Shown: positions 8,683-17,585 of the stretch, in pieces
Position numbering within the stretch: the stretch's first letter is position 1
Layout of the letters: the number at the start of each line of letters is the position of its first letter
Assembly: GCF_008123425.1 (NCBI RefSeq)
Contig: NZ_VSSS01000016.1
Span: 1-64,000, forward strand
Direction of reading: 5' to 3'
DNA from: Bradyrhizobium rifense
GTDB lineage: Bacteria; Pseudomonadota; Alphaproteobacteria; Rhizobiales; Xanthobacteraceae
Length of the DNA stretch: 64,000 nt
Program-made: the position numbers and the translations under genes
Notes under the pieces: model-generated
What the model was told of the DNA's origin: nothing
What the model saw: only the letters and a program-made list of their open reading frames with translations
Database searches by the model: none

Positions 8683-9726
8683 ATGCCGAAATACAGGGTG
8701 GTGACGCCGAAGGGCGCGAGCTTCACGGTCGCGGGCAGCGATTATTCCTACGAGCGCGAGGCGCTCGATCCGATCGATGCCGAGATCGTCGAGGCGCCGG
8801 CCAACGAGGCGGAGTTCATCGCCGCCGCCAAGAATGCCGACGCGATTTACGCCAAGGGCATCCCGATCACCAAGACCATCATCGACGCGCTGGAGAGCTG
8901 CAAGGTCATCACGCTCGGCTCGGTCGGCGTCGACAGCGTCGACGTGAAAGCGGCGACCGCGCGCGGCATTCCCGTCACCAACATCCCCGACACCTTCATC
9001 GAGGAAGTCGCCGACCACGCCATGATGCTGTTGCTCGCCGGCTTCCGCCGCCTGGTCGAGCAGGACAGGATGGTGCGTACCGGGCGCTGGGCCGAGGGCC
9101 GACCGGCGCTCTTGAAGATCCCGCGGCTGATGGGCCAGACGCTCGGCTTCGTCTCGTTCGGCCGCGTCGCGCGTGCAGTTGCGAAGCGCGCCGCGCCGTT
9201 CGGCCTGCGCATGATGGCCTACGATCCCTTCATCCAGGAAACGCTGATGTGGGACCACGGCGTCATCCCGGCGACGTTGAACGAAGTGTTGTCGCAATCC
9301 GACTTCGTCTCGATGCACGCGCCTGCCCGGCCCGAAGTGCATCACATGCTGACCGAGAAGCATTTTCGGCAGATGAAGAAGGGCTCGGTCTTCATCAATA
9401 CCGGGCGCGGCGCCACCGTCGACGAGGAGAGCCTGATCAAGGCGCTGCAGGAAGGCTGGATCGCGCATGCCGCGCTCGACGTGCTGGAGAAGGAGCCGCC
9501 GTCGCACAACAACCCCATCCTGAGCATGGAGAACGTGACCCTGACCGCCCATGTCGCCTCGGCCTCGGCACGGTTCGACGAGGCGCGCAAGCGCCGGGTG
9601 GGCTACGAATTGTCACTGGTGCTTCAGGGCATGTGGCCGGTAAGCTGCGTGAACCCGTCGGTGCTGCAAGACACCGCGCTCCGCCGCTGGCAACCTGTCG
9701 GCATGGACCGCGGCCCGAACAGCTAA
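8683..9726 (+). CDS. D-2-hydroxyacid dehydrogenase family protein with altered NAD-binding loop
   Basis: This 347-residue protein has the CtBP/PGDH-like fold: substrate-domain strands, GSVGVDSVDVKAATARGIPVTNIPD, then an NAD domain. The catalytic Arg (VFINTGRGATVDEESL), Glu (ALDVLEKEPP) and His (TLTAHVAS) are present. The dinucleotide loop reads LGFVSFGRVARAVA where the family usually has G-x-G-x-x-G, so the first and third glycines are Ser and Ala. I chose ATG 8683, preceded by GGGAGCAGG; the frame stays open upstream to 8350 but that part is not conserved. It stands 91 bp before an ABC importer on the same strand, so the likely role is oxidation or reduction of an imported sugar acid. Confidence 0.85.
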   Translation: MPKYRVVTPKGASFTVAGSDYSYEREALDPIDAEIVEAPANEAEFIAAAKNADAIYAKGIPITKTIIDALESCKVITLGSVGVDSVDVKAATARGIPVTNIPDTFIEEVADHAMMLLLAGFRRLVEQDRMVRTGRWAEGRPALLKIPRLMGQTLGFVSFGRVARAVAKRAAPFGLRMMAYDPFIQETLMWDHGVIPATLNEVLSQSDFVSMHAPARPEVHHMLTEKHFRQMKKGSVFINTGRGATVDEESLIKALQEGWIAHAALDVLEKEPPSHNNPILSMENVTLTAHVASASARFDEARKRRVGYELSLVLQGMWPVSCVNPSVLQDTALRRWQPVGMDRGPNS

Positions 9727-9817
9727 GGCGGCTGGCCGCAAAGAGCGCGCCGAAAGACCGAAACGGCCCTTCACCGGCGATCAACGCCGGGAAGGGAGAC
9801 ATCATAGGGAGGAACTG

Positions 9818-11161
9818 ATGAGGAACGACATCACACGTCGTGATGCCTTGGCGCTGGGCCTGTCCGCTGCAACGGTCGCTGCCACTGGTGTTGCAGCGCA
9901 CGCTCAATCCGCGATCAAGGCTGCCGACGTCCCCGGGCCGAAACTGCCGATCGAGAAAGGCGCAAGCTTGCGCATGCTGCGGCCGGTGCGCTTCGTCCAG
10001 GCGGACGAGGACGTGTTCCGCGCCAATGCGGCCAAGTTCACCAAGGAGACCGGCGTCGAGGTCAAGGTCGATTTCGTCGGCTGGGAGGACATCAACCAGC
10101 AGACCGCTGTCACCGCCAATTCCGGCGCCGGCCCCGACATCATCATCGGCTTCTCCGATGCACCGCACATTTATGTCGACAAGCTGATCGAGCTGACCGA
10201 CGTCGCCGACTATGCCGGCAAGCGTTACGGCGGCTGGCTGCCGCTGGCGCAGCGCTACGGCAAGAAGAACAAGAGCGACACCTGGATCGGCCTGCCGTTC
10301 GGCGCGACTGCGGGTCCCCTGATCTACCGCAAGTCGATCCTGCAATCGGTCGGCTTTGACAAGGTGCCGGAAGACCATGCCGGCATCCTCGACCTCTGCC
10401 AGAAGCTGCAAAAGGCCGGCAAGCCGGCGGGCTTCGCGCTCGGCAACGCCAAGGGCGACGGCAACGGCTTTGCGAGCTGGGCGCTGTGGTCGCACAACGC
10501 CGCCTTGCTCAACGAAGAGGGCGACGTCATCATCAACAGCAAGGAGACGATCGCCGCGCTGAACTGGGTCAAGCAGCTCTACCCGACCTTCATCGCCGGC
10601 ACGACGTCGTGGAACGACGTCAGCAACAACCGCGCCTATGCCGCGCAGGAGATCGCGCTGACGGCCAACGGCGTCTCGCTGTATTTCTCGCTGAAGAACG
10701 ACCCGGCGACCAAGGCGATCGCCGACGACAGCGAGCATCAGCTGCTGCCGAAGGGCGTGGCCAAGGTCTCGCCGATGGCGGGCCTAACGCTGAATGCCAT
10801 GGTGTTCAAGCACAGCCAGTACCCCAACGCCGCAAAGGCCTTCCTGCAGTACATGCTGGAAAAGGACCAGTACGAGCCGTGGCTCAACGCCAACTCCGGC
10901 TACTGGGCGCAGCCGCTGGCGGCCTATGCCGAGGCCGCCGTGTGGGCGCAGGACCCCAAGGTGAAGCTGTTCAAGGACACCATGAACAGCACCTATTACG
11001 ACGGCTATGCGGGACCGATCTCGACGGCGACCGGCGCCGTCAGCGCCGACTACGTGCTGATCCAGATGTTCGCGTCGGTTGCGACCGGCGCGGCCACGCC
11101 GGAGGCCGCCGCCGCAGAAGCCGAGCAGCGCTGCAAGCGGTATTTCAGGCGACAGAAGTAG
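9818..11161 (+). CDS. ABC transporter substrate-binding protein (sugar type, family 1)
   Basis: This 447-residue periplasmic binding protein belongs to the maltose/glycerol-3-phosphate-like family. The N-terminus MRNDITRRDALALGLSAATV resembles a twin-arginine signal, with cleavage likely after AAHAQ. The body has ANAAKFTKETGVEVKVDFVGW and SGAGPDIIIGFSDAP, then PFGATAGPLIYRKSIL, the usual ligand-cleft segments. A strong Shine-Dalgarno (GGGAGGA) precedes ATG 9818. The two permease genes at 11282 and 12231 complete the importer except for the ATPase. The ligand is unknown; the neighbouring dehydrogenase suggests a sugar or sugar acid. Confidence 0.92.
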   Translation: MRNDITRRDALALGLSAATVAATGVAAHAQSAIKAADVPGPKLPIEKGASLRMLRPVRFVQADEDVFRANAAKFTKETGVEVKVDFVGWEDINQQTAVTANSGAGPDIIIGFSDAPHIYVDKLIELTDVADYAGKRYGGWLPLAQRYGKKNKSDTWIGLPFGATAGPLIYRKSILQSVGFDKVPEDHAGILDLCQKLQKAGKPAGFALGNAKGDGNGFASWALWSHNAALLNEEGDVIINSKETIAALNWVKQLYPTFIAGTTSWNDVSNNRAYAAQEIALTANGVSLYFSLKNDPATKAIADDSEHQLLPKGVAKVSPMAGLTLNAMVFKHSQYPNAAKAFLQYMLEKDQYEPWLNANSGYWAQPLAAYAEAAVWAQDPKVKLFKDTMNSTYYDGYAGPISTATGAVSADYVLIQMFASVATGAATPEAAAAEAEQRCKRYFRRQK

Positions 11162-11165
11162 CGGC

Positions 11166-11251
11166 CGTCATTGCGAGGAGTGAAACGACGAAGCAATCCA
11201 GACTGCAGCTGTAGAGACAGACTGGATTGCTTCGCTTCGCTCGCGATGACG
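11166..11251. repeat. 86-bp palindromic repeat (CGTCATTGCGAGGAG family), intact copy
   Basis: It starts CGTCATTGCGAGGAG and ends CTCGCGATGACG, so the termini are inverted repeats with one mismatch in 12. Internal arms AAGCAATCCAG and CTGGATTGCTT are also inverted. It lies in the 120-bp gap between the binding-protein and permease genes of one operon, where a transcript would fold into a large stem. A second, shortened copy lies at 19692-19763. The design is that of REP-like non-autonomous elements common in Bradyrhizobium. Confidence 0.85.
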
Positions 11252-11281
11252 AGGTGACATACCAGACAGGACGCCGACCCG

Positions 11282-12238
11282 ATGTCCGTGACCACACTTC
11301 CCCCCCTCGCCCTCGTCCAGCGGCAACCGAACTGGCTGGTGCGCCTGTTCGACTACAAGCCATTCCTGGTCGTGATGTGCCTCGCGCCCGCGATCGGGCT
11401 GCTCGCGGTATTCCTGACCTATCCGCTTGGGCTCGGCCTCTGGCTCGCTTTCACCGACACCACGATCGGCCGCAAGGGTGAGTTCATCGGCCTGGAGAAC
11501 TTCCAGTACCTGCTCACCGATCCCTTGTGGTGGAACGCGGTGTTCTACAGCGTGGTCTACACGGGCATCGCGACCTTCGGGAAGTTCGCGCTCGGCTTCT
11601 GGCTTGCGCTATTGCTCAACAACCATTTTCCGTTCAAGAGCCTGCTGCGCGCGATCATCCTGCTGCCCTGGATCGTGCCGACGGTGCTCTCCGCGCTGGC
11701 ATTCTGGTGGATCTACGATCCGCAATTCTCGATCATCTCCTATCTGCTGGTCGACGTGCTGCACTGGCGCACGAGCAATATCGACTTCCTCGGCTCGCCC
11801 TGGCCGGCACGGTTCTCGCTGATCGCCGCCAACATCTGGCGCGGCATTCCCTTCGTCGCGATCTCGCTGCTGGCGGGGCTGCAAACCATCTCGCCCTCGC
11901 TCTATGAGGCTGCCATGCTCGACGGCGCGAGCGCCTGGCAGCGCTTCCGCTACATCACCTTCCCGATGATGATGCCGATCCTCGCCATCGTCATGACCTT
12001 CTCGATCATCTTCACTTTCACCGACTTCCAACTGGTCTACGCCATCACCCGCGGCGGTCCGGGAAACTCGACGCATTTGCTGGCGACGCTCGCGTTCCAG
12101 CGCGGCATCGCCGGCGGCGAGCTCGGTGAAGGTGCCGCGATCGCGGTGTCGATGATCCCGTTCCTGGTGTTCGCGACGCTGTTTTCCTATTTCGGCTTGG
12201 CGCGCCGCAAATGGCAGCAGGGAGAGAGCAATGACTGA
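11282..12238 (+). CDS. sugar ABC transporter permease (MalF/UgpA type)
   Basis: This 318-residue inner-membrane subunit has six predicted helices. The first is at about residues 28-55 (FLVVMCLAPAIGLLAVFLTYP). The cytoplasmic EAA loop reads LYEAAMLDGASAWQRFRYITFPMM, the contact for the ATPase, and is followed by the GGPGNSTHLLATLAFQRG segment typical of MalF/UgpA-like subunits. It follows the binding protein across a repeat-bearing gap and overlaps the next permease by 8 bp. It needs an ATPase encoded elsewhere. Confidence 0.93.
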   Translation: MSVTTLPPLALVQRQPNWLVRLFDYKPFLVVMCLAPAIGLLAVFLTYPLGLGLWLAFTDTTIGRKGEFIGLENFQYLLTDPLWWNAVFYSVVYTGIATFGKFALGFWLALLLNNHFPFKSLLRAIILLPWIVPTVLSALAFWWIYDPQFSIISYLLVDVLHWRTSNIDFLGSPWPARFSLIAANIWRGIPFVAISLLAGLQTISPSLYEAAMLDGASAWQRFRYITFPMMMPILAIVMTFSIIFTFTDFQLVYAITRGGPGNSTHLLATLAFQRGIAGGELGEGAAIAVSMIPFLVFATLFSYFGLARRKWQQGESND

Positions 12239-13133
12239 CACCGTCGCGCAAGCCTCCACTGTGGCCAACGCAAAAGCGGCGCCCGACACCATGGCCTGGG
12301 ATTCCGGGCTGCGCCGGCTGATGATGATCTATCTGCCGCTCGGCTGCTTCGTGCTGATCCTGCTGTTTCCGTTCTACTGGATGGCGATCACGTCGTTCAA
12401 GCCGAACGCCGAGCTGATGAACTACAAGGAGCACAATCCGTTCTGGATCACCTCGCCGACGCTGGCGCATATCAAGCACCTCCTGTTCGACACCGCCTAT
12501 CCGCGCTGGCTATGGACGACGATGCTGGTCGCGATCGGAGCAACCACCCTGTCCCTGATCGCGAGCACGCTGGCGGCCTACGCCATCGAGCGGCTTCGCT
12601 TCCGCGGCAGTCCTTATGTCGGCCTCGGGATTTATCTCGCCTATCTCGTGCCGCCGTCGATCCTGTTCATCCCGCTTGCCACCGTCGTGGTGCAGTTCGG
12701 CCTGTTCGACTCGCCGCTGGCGCTGATCCTGGTCTATCCGACCTTCCTGGTGCCGTTCTGCACCTGGCTGCTGATCGGCTATTTCAAGTCGATCCCCTAC
12801 GAGCTCGAGGAATGCGCGCTGGTCGACGGTGCGACCCGGCTCCAGATCCTGCGGCGGATCACGCTGCCGCTCGCGGTGCCCGGCCTGATCTCGGCCGGCA
12901 TCTTCTCCTTCACGCTGTCCTGGAACGAGTTCATCTACGCGCTCGCCTTCATCCAGAGCGGTGCCAACAAGACGGTGCCGGTCGCGATCCTGACCGAGCT
13001 CGTCACCGGCGACGTCTACCAGTGGGGCGCACTGATGGCCGGATCGCTGCTCGGCTCGCTGCCGGTTGCGATCTTCTATTCGCTGTTCGTGGACTATTAC
13101 GTGTCCTCGCTGACCGGCGCGGTGAAGGAGTAA
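12231..13133 (+). CDS. sugar ABC transporter permease (MalG/UgpE type)
   Basis: This 300-residue partner permease overlaps the previous gene by 8 bp. After a 25-residue hydrophilic lead it has six helices. The EAA loop is present as YELEECALVDGATRLQILRRITLPLAVPGL, where E-E-C replaces the usual E-E-A. The C-terminal SSLTGAVKE is the common end of MalG-type subunits. No ATPase gene follows; the next gene is a metallo-hydrolase 130 bp on. The pair most likely uses a shared MsmK/UgpC-like ATPase encoded elsewhere. Confidence 0.93.
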   Translation: MTDTVAQASTVANAKAAPDTMAWDSGLRRLMMIYLPLGCFVLILLFPFYWMAITSFKPNAELMNYKEHNPFWITSPTLAHIKHLLFDTAYPRWLWTTMLVAIGATTLSLIASTLAAYAIERLRFRGSPYVGLGIYLAYLVPPSILFIPLATVVVQFGLFDSPLALILVYPTFLVPFCTWLLIGYFKSIPYELEECALVDGATRLQILRRITLPLAVPGLISAGIFSFTLSWNEFIYALAFIQSGANKTVPVAILTELVTGDVYQWGALMAGSLLGSLPVAIFYSLFVDYYVSSLTGAVKE

Positions 13134-13263
13134 CCCGTTACTGCGCGCGAGCGCGGCCGATCGTGCAATCCTGATAGACTGCGTCCTGCCTTGGTCGCAC
13201 CTTCGCGCCAACGGGGAGCGACCGTGGCCGCAATCGATACTCGCTCCAGAAAGCGAGCATCGC

Positions 13264-14235
13264 ATGGCATCGTCAAACCTCCATTCAATGTCCCGACGTG
13301 GCTTCTGCCTGTGTTGCGTTGGCGGTGCTGCGTTCGCCGCCACGGCGGGCTGGCTCAGCCCTCGACAAGCCTACGCCGAAGCCCGCGGCCTTGTCAGCCT
13401 GATCAAGGACAGCGCGGCCACTTCACCGATCACGACATACAAGCTCCGCAACAATATCAGCGTGCTCGAGGGATCCGGCGGCAACATTGCCGTCCTCACG
13501 GGACCTGACGGCAAGCTTCTGGTTGATGCAGGAATCGGCGTCTCGCGCCCTCAGCTCAGCAAGGCGTTGGCTGAGCTCGGTGGCGAACCAATCGCGCATC
13601 TCATCAACACGCATTGGCACTTCGACCACGCCGACGGCAATGAATGGCTGCACGCGGCCGGCGCCAGGATCGTCGCCCACGAAAACACCCGCAAACATCT
13701 CGCCGGCGTTCAGCGGGTCGAAGACTGGGACTACAATTTCCTTGCCTCTCCCGCCGGTGCTGTGCCCGCCGAGGTCTTCGCCAAGGAGCACAGCATGAAG
13801 CTCAACGGCGCCTCGATCGCCCTGAAACATTACGGGCCTGCGCATACCGACAGCGATATTTCGGTGATGTTCACCGAGGCCAACGTCCTTCATGTCGGCG
13901 ATACCTTCTGGAACGGCATCTATCCCTTCATCGACTATTCGACCGGCGGCAGCATCGACGGCATGATCGCGGCCTCCGACGCCAATCTGGCCGTGGCCAA
14001 GAACGACACCATCATCATTCCCGGCCACGGCAAACCCGTCAGCAACAAGGCCGAGCTCCAGGAATTCCGCGACATGCTGGTCGCGATCCGGGACAATGTC
14101 GGCAATCTCAAGAAACAGGGAAAAACGCGCGACGAGACGGTTGCCGCGAAGCCGACTGCAGCGTTCGACGCGAAATTCGGCCAGTTTGTCATCGACCCCG
14201 GCTTCTTCACCAGACTGGTCTATGAAGGCGTGTGA
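13264..14235 (+). CDS. exported MBL-fold metallo-hydrolase
   Basis: This is a 323-residue metallo-beta-lactamase-fold protein. The N-terminus has MSRRGFCLCCVGGAAFAAT, a twin-arginine-type signal with cleavage near QAYA. The zinc motif is intact: NTHWHFDHADGNEWL (H-x-H-x-D-H), then YGPAHTDSDISVMF with a His ligand, HVGDTFWNG with the bridging Asp, and IIPGHGKPVS with the last His. The substrate is unknown; exported members include lactamase-like and quorum-quenching enzymes. ATG 13264 was used, but ATG 13288 (MSRRGF) gives a cleaner signal peptide. Confidence 0.88.
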   Translation: MASSNLHSMSRRGFCLCCVGGAAFAATAGWLSPRQAYAEARGLVSLIKDSAATSPITTYKLRNNISVLEGSGGNIAVLTGPDGKLLVDAGIGVSRPQLSKALAELGGEPIAHLINTHWHFDHADGNEWLHAAGARIVAHENTRKHLAGVQRVEDWDYNFLASPAGAVPAEVFAKEHSMKLNGASIALKHYGPAHTDSDISVMFTEANVLHVGDTFWNGIYPFIDYSTGGSIDGMIAASDANLAVAKNDTIIIPGHGKPVSNKAELQEFRDMLVAIRDNVGNLKKQGKTRDETVAAKPTAAFDAKFGQFVIDPGFFTRLVYEGV

Positions 14236-14344
14236 GACACAACGCGCGGTAACGGAATAGCCGGTGCCTGCGGCGTTTGGCCCGGTTTCACAAAACTGCA
14301 ATATGCGGTCCGCATAAGACGGCCTCCGTTAACAGGAGACGCAC

Positions 14345-15700
14345 ATGCGCGCGACTTTTCTCAGCACCGTCGCAACGATCATTCTCACCGCGAGCACGGC
14401 GCTCGCGCAGAGCGAGGGCGAATTCCCGGCCAAGCTCGCCGGCCACGTGGTGATGCCGGCCGCGACCTTCATCGACGCGCCGGCTGATGCGCCCGCCGAT
14501 CTCATGACCTCGGGGAAATACACCACCGGCAAGCGCGTCGACGCGCTCGGCACGGTGATGGGCAAGTCGTTCGAGCGCTCGACCGGCATCTCGCTGCCGT
14601 TCAAGGGCCAGCCGCTGCAGGGCCATTCCGGCATCAAGAAGATGCCCGACGGCAGCTTCTGGGTCATCACCGACAACGGCATGGGCGCGCGCGCAAACTC
14701 GCCGGACTCGATGCTGTACCTGAACCGTTACAAAATGGATTGGGCCAGCGGCAAGATCGAGCGCCAGGAGACCGTCTTCCTGCACGATCCCGACAAGAAG
14801 GTCCCGTTCCGCATCGTCCACGAGGACACTGAGAAGCGCTATCTCACCGGCTCCGACTTCGACACCGAAGGATTCCAGATCATCGGCGACACCTTCTGGA
14901 TCGGCGACGAATTCGGCCCCTATGTCCTGAAGGCCGACAAGACCGGCAAGATCCTCGCCGTGTTCGAGACCATCGCCGACGGCAAGCCGGTGCGCTCGCC
15001 CGACCATTGGGCGGTGGGAACGCCGGGCGCGCCGGGCGCGACCTACACCAACGTCAATCTGCGCCGCTCCAAGGGTTTTGAAGGCTTTGCCTCGTCGAAG
15101 GACGGCAAGTTCCTCTACGGCCTGCTCGAGGGCCCGCTATGGGATGCCGACAAGAAGGATTGGGAGCGGGTCGACGGCAAGGAAGCCTCCCGCATCCTCG
15201 AATTCGACGTCGCCGCGGAAAAGTTCACCGGCCGCTATTGGCAGTATGTGTTCGAGCAGAACGGCAACGCCATCGGCGACTTCAACATGATCGATCCGAG
15301 CGCCGGCCTCGTCATCGAGCGCGACAACGGCGAAGGCACGCCCGACAAGGCCTGCCCTGCGGGCACCCGCGGCGACAACTGCTTCCCTGACGTCGCCAAG
15401 TTCAAGCGCGTCTACAAGATTGAGCTCTCGGAGGCCAATGTCGGCAAGCCAGTGCGCAAGATCGGCTATATCGACCTGATGAAGATCCAGGACCCCGACA
15501 AGAAGGCGCGGAAAGCCCTCAATGACGGCGTCTACACCTTCCCGTTCTTCACCATCGAGAACGTCGATCGCGTCGACGACACCCACATCATCGTCGGCAA
15601 CGACAACAATCTGCCGTTCTCGTCGAGCCGCGATCCCAACAAGGCCGACGACGACGAGTTCATGTTGCTCGACGTCGCGGATTTCCTGAAGGCGAAGTGA
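14345..15700 (+). CDS. secreted esterase-like / phytase-like propeller protein
   Basis: This 451-residue protein has a Sec signal peptide (about residues 1-22, ending STALAQ). The rest matches the phytase-like (PF13449) pattern: HSGIKKMPDGSFWVITDNGMG, SDFDTEGFQIIGDTFWIGDEFGPYVL, KGFEGFASSKDGKFLYGLLEGPL and the terminal FFTIENVDRVDDTHIIVGNDNNLPFS. The Asp/Glu-rich loops suggest Ca2+ binding. Members are periplasmic or secreted phosphoesterase-like propellers. AACAGGAG lies just before ATG 14345. The gene ends in a hairpin shared with the convergent DUF4139 gene. Confidence 0.85.
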   Translation: MRATFLSTVATIILTASTALAQSEGEFPAKLAGHVVMPAATFIDAPADAPADLMTSGKYTTGKRVDALGTVMGKSFERSTGISLPFKGQPLQGHSGIKKMPDGSFWVITDNGMGARANSPDSMLYLNRYKMDWASGKIERQETVFLHDPDKKVPFRIVHEDTEKRYLTGSDFDTEGFQIIGDTFWIGDEFGPYVLKADKTGKILAVFETIADGKPVRSPDHWAVGTPGAPGATYTNVNLRRSKGFEGFASSKDGKFLYGLLEGPLWDADKKDWERVDGKEASRILEFDVAAEKFTGRYWQYVFEQNGNAIGDFNMIDPSAGLVIERDNGEGTPDKACPAGTRGDNCFPDVAKFKRVYKIELSEANVGKPVRKIGYIDLMKIQDPDKKARKALNDGVYTFPFFTIENVDRVDDTHIIVGNDNNLPFSSSRDPNKADDDEFMLLDVADFLKAK

Positions 15701-15716
15701 GGCAGCGCTCTCTCAA

Positions 15717-15748
15717 CTCCCTCTCCTTGTTCTTGCGGGGAGAGGGAG
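15717..15748. terminator. hairpin between convergent genes, likely bidirectional terminator
   Basis: CTCCCTCTCC (15717-15726) pairs perfectly with GGAGAGGGAG (15739-15748) around a 12-base loop. It lies in the 59-bp gap between the phytase-like and DUF4139 genes. There is no strong T-tract. The arm sequence matches the repeat family at 25597-25785, so it is probably a short member of that family. Confidence 0.6.
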
Positions 15749-15759
15749 AGGCACCGTCT

Positions 15760-17427
15760 CTAGCCCGACGGCGCGATCACCATGCTCTTGTCTTTCGGCC
15801 AGCGGGCGCGCCAGGCGAAGTTGATGTCCTTGACCTCGCCGGGCTTGGCGTCGAACGACCATTCCAGCACGCCGCGCTTGTCACGGATATCTTTGGCCGT
15901 GGGCGGCGTGGTCGCCGGCAGCATCTCGACGACGATTTCCTCGTTCTCGCTGACCGGCAGCTGATCCTCGATCGCGACGTGAATCGGGAAGTCATGGCCG
16001 TTGCGGACGGTGGTCTTGAACGCGCGCTCGTCGGTCTTCGACGTCGTCACGATCAAGCCGGCCGAGCCCTCATTGCGCTTGAGCACGGCACGCTCGATCT
16101 TGACCTTGTCGTCGGCGCCGAAGCCGAGCCGCACGATATCGTCCTTGGCCGAGGCCGAGAGCTTGCCGCGGCCGACGAAGACGCCGTCACGGTAGATCGC
16201 GACCTTGCCCGGCAGCAGGGTCGCATCGTCGGTCTGCTTGAAGCTGGCCTCGAGGAAGGCGGTGGGATCCAGCACCGGCGCAGCGCGCACCGCGAGATCG
16301 GCGGGCACGCTCATCGAGGCGATGCGCAGGCTCTTGGCACCCTCGGCGGCGCCGAGGCTGACGTGGCCGGGAATCTTGAAGGTCGCCTGGAAATCGCCGA
16401 TCTCCGCAACCGCTTGCTGTTCGTCGGCACGCTCGCGCGGCTCCGGCGCCTCTTCTTTCTTACCCGCAAATAGCTGCATCTGACGCTGCATCGGCGCAGA
16501 CGAAGGCATCGCCATGTCCGCCTGCGGTTTGGGGACTTGCGGATAGCGCGCGACCAGCGAGTTCAGCTCCGGAGCGCTGCCGCCACGGGCGATACGGACG
16601 GTGGAAACGCCGAGCGCGACATTCGACCAGTCCTCACCGGTCGATTGCGTGACCTCAGCGCGGCGAATCAATTCGAGCTGCGGCTTGCGGTCCTTGGCGC
16701 CGGTGTCGAGCCGGGCGTCATAGAGCGGCAGCCAGCGCGCATTGCGGACGGCGTAAGTCACGCGCAGCGTTGCCTTTGTCGCGGCTGCCGAGGCGACGTC
16801 GATCCGCACCTCCAGCTTGCTCGGCGGCTTGGCGGCTCGGTCGGCTTCGAGTTGCGCGATCTGGCGATCGATCTCTCGCTGCTTTCGTGCGGCATCGCGG
16901 ATCGCCGTTTCAGCGGCCGCGACCTCCTCGGCCACGGCGGTGAAGGCCGCGCGCCACTCGGTGATCGGGCGCGCCTCGCCCTTCTCGCCGAGGCCGGCGG
17001 GCGAGGCTTCGGCAAAGCGCTGCGCGAATTTGCGCCGGGCGGCCGCCGCATCGATCGCGCCTTGCAGGTCGGCTCGCTCGTCCTTGAGCGCCTCGATGCG
17101 CTTGTCGAGCTCGGGCAGATTGACCGGCGGCGCCGCGCGGGGCGGCCGTGCATCGATGGTGCCGATGGTGAGTTTTGCGCCCGCCTCACCCTCGACGCGG
17201 AGGGAGGATGGGTCAAGTGAGAGTGGAAAATCCTTGGCGACCAGCGTGCTGTCGCCGGAGGTGAGATCGATCGCGATCACGCGGGTAACGGTGGCGCCAT
17301 CAGGATAGACCGTGACGGTGTCGATGGCCGATGTGGCGTCCACATCGGCGGCCCATGAGGGCGAGGCGAGCGCTGCGGTCACCAGGACCAGGCTCGTCGT
17401 CGCCAGACATTTTGCGATCGTGCGCAT
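15760..17427 (-). CDS. DUF4139 / MuiA-type mucoidy inhibitor-like protein
   Basis: This 555-residue exported protein has a Sec signal (about 1-26, ending SPSWAA). DUF4140-like sequence follows (IDTVTVYPDGATVTRVIAIDLTSG). A coiled-coil region at about 95-205 is rich in Ala, Glu and Arg (LDKRIEALKDERADLQGAID and similar). The rest is the DUF4139 domain (VTYAVRNARWLPLYDARLD ... VLEWSFDAKPGEVKDINFAWRARWP). MuiA-type proteins are periplasmic envelope factors of unclear chemistry. I chose ATG 17427 because GGGAGAAG precedes it and the signal peptide starts there. It is preceded on the same strand by the FixJ-like regulator. Confidence 0.88.
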   Translation of the reverse strand: MRTIAKCLATTSLVLVTAALASPSWAADVDATSAIDTVTVYPDGATVTRVIAIDLTSGDSTLVAKDFPLSLDPSSLRVEGEAGAKLTIGTIDARPPRAAPPVNLPELDKRIEALKDERADLQGAIDAAAARRKFAQRFAEASPAGLGEKGEARPITEWRAAFTAVAEEVAAAETAIRDAARKQREIDRQIAQLEADRAAKPPSKLEVRIDVASAAATKATLRVTYAVRNARWLPLYDARLDTGAKDRKPQLELIRRAEVTQSTGEDWSNVALGVSTVRIARGGSAPELNSLVARYPQVPKPQADMAMPSSAPMQRQMQLFAGKKEEAPEPRERADEQQAVAEIGDFQATFKIPGHVSLGAAEGAKSLRIASMSVPADLAVRAAPVLDPTAFLEASFKQTDDATLLPGKVAIYRDGVFVGRGKLSASAKDDIVRLGFGADDKVKIERAVLKRNEGSAGLIVTTSKTDERAFKTTVRNGHDFPIHVAIEDQLPVSENEEIVVEMLPATTPPTAKDIRDKRGVLEWSFDAKPGEVKDINFAWRARWPKDKSMVIAPSG

Positions 17428-17585
17428 CAAACTTCTCCCTGCCGATATCGCCGCGCCGCCAGCCGGACGCTGCGAAAACATGCCACGCCATCGTGGTGAG
17501 ACGCGGCAGGGAAGGAACCGGTTCGATTGGGGTTTCCGTTGGGCGCCGCTGCGGCGGCACCATGACCGCGGAACAACGGCGAACC

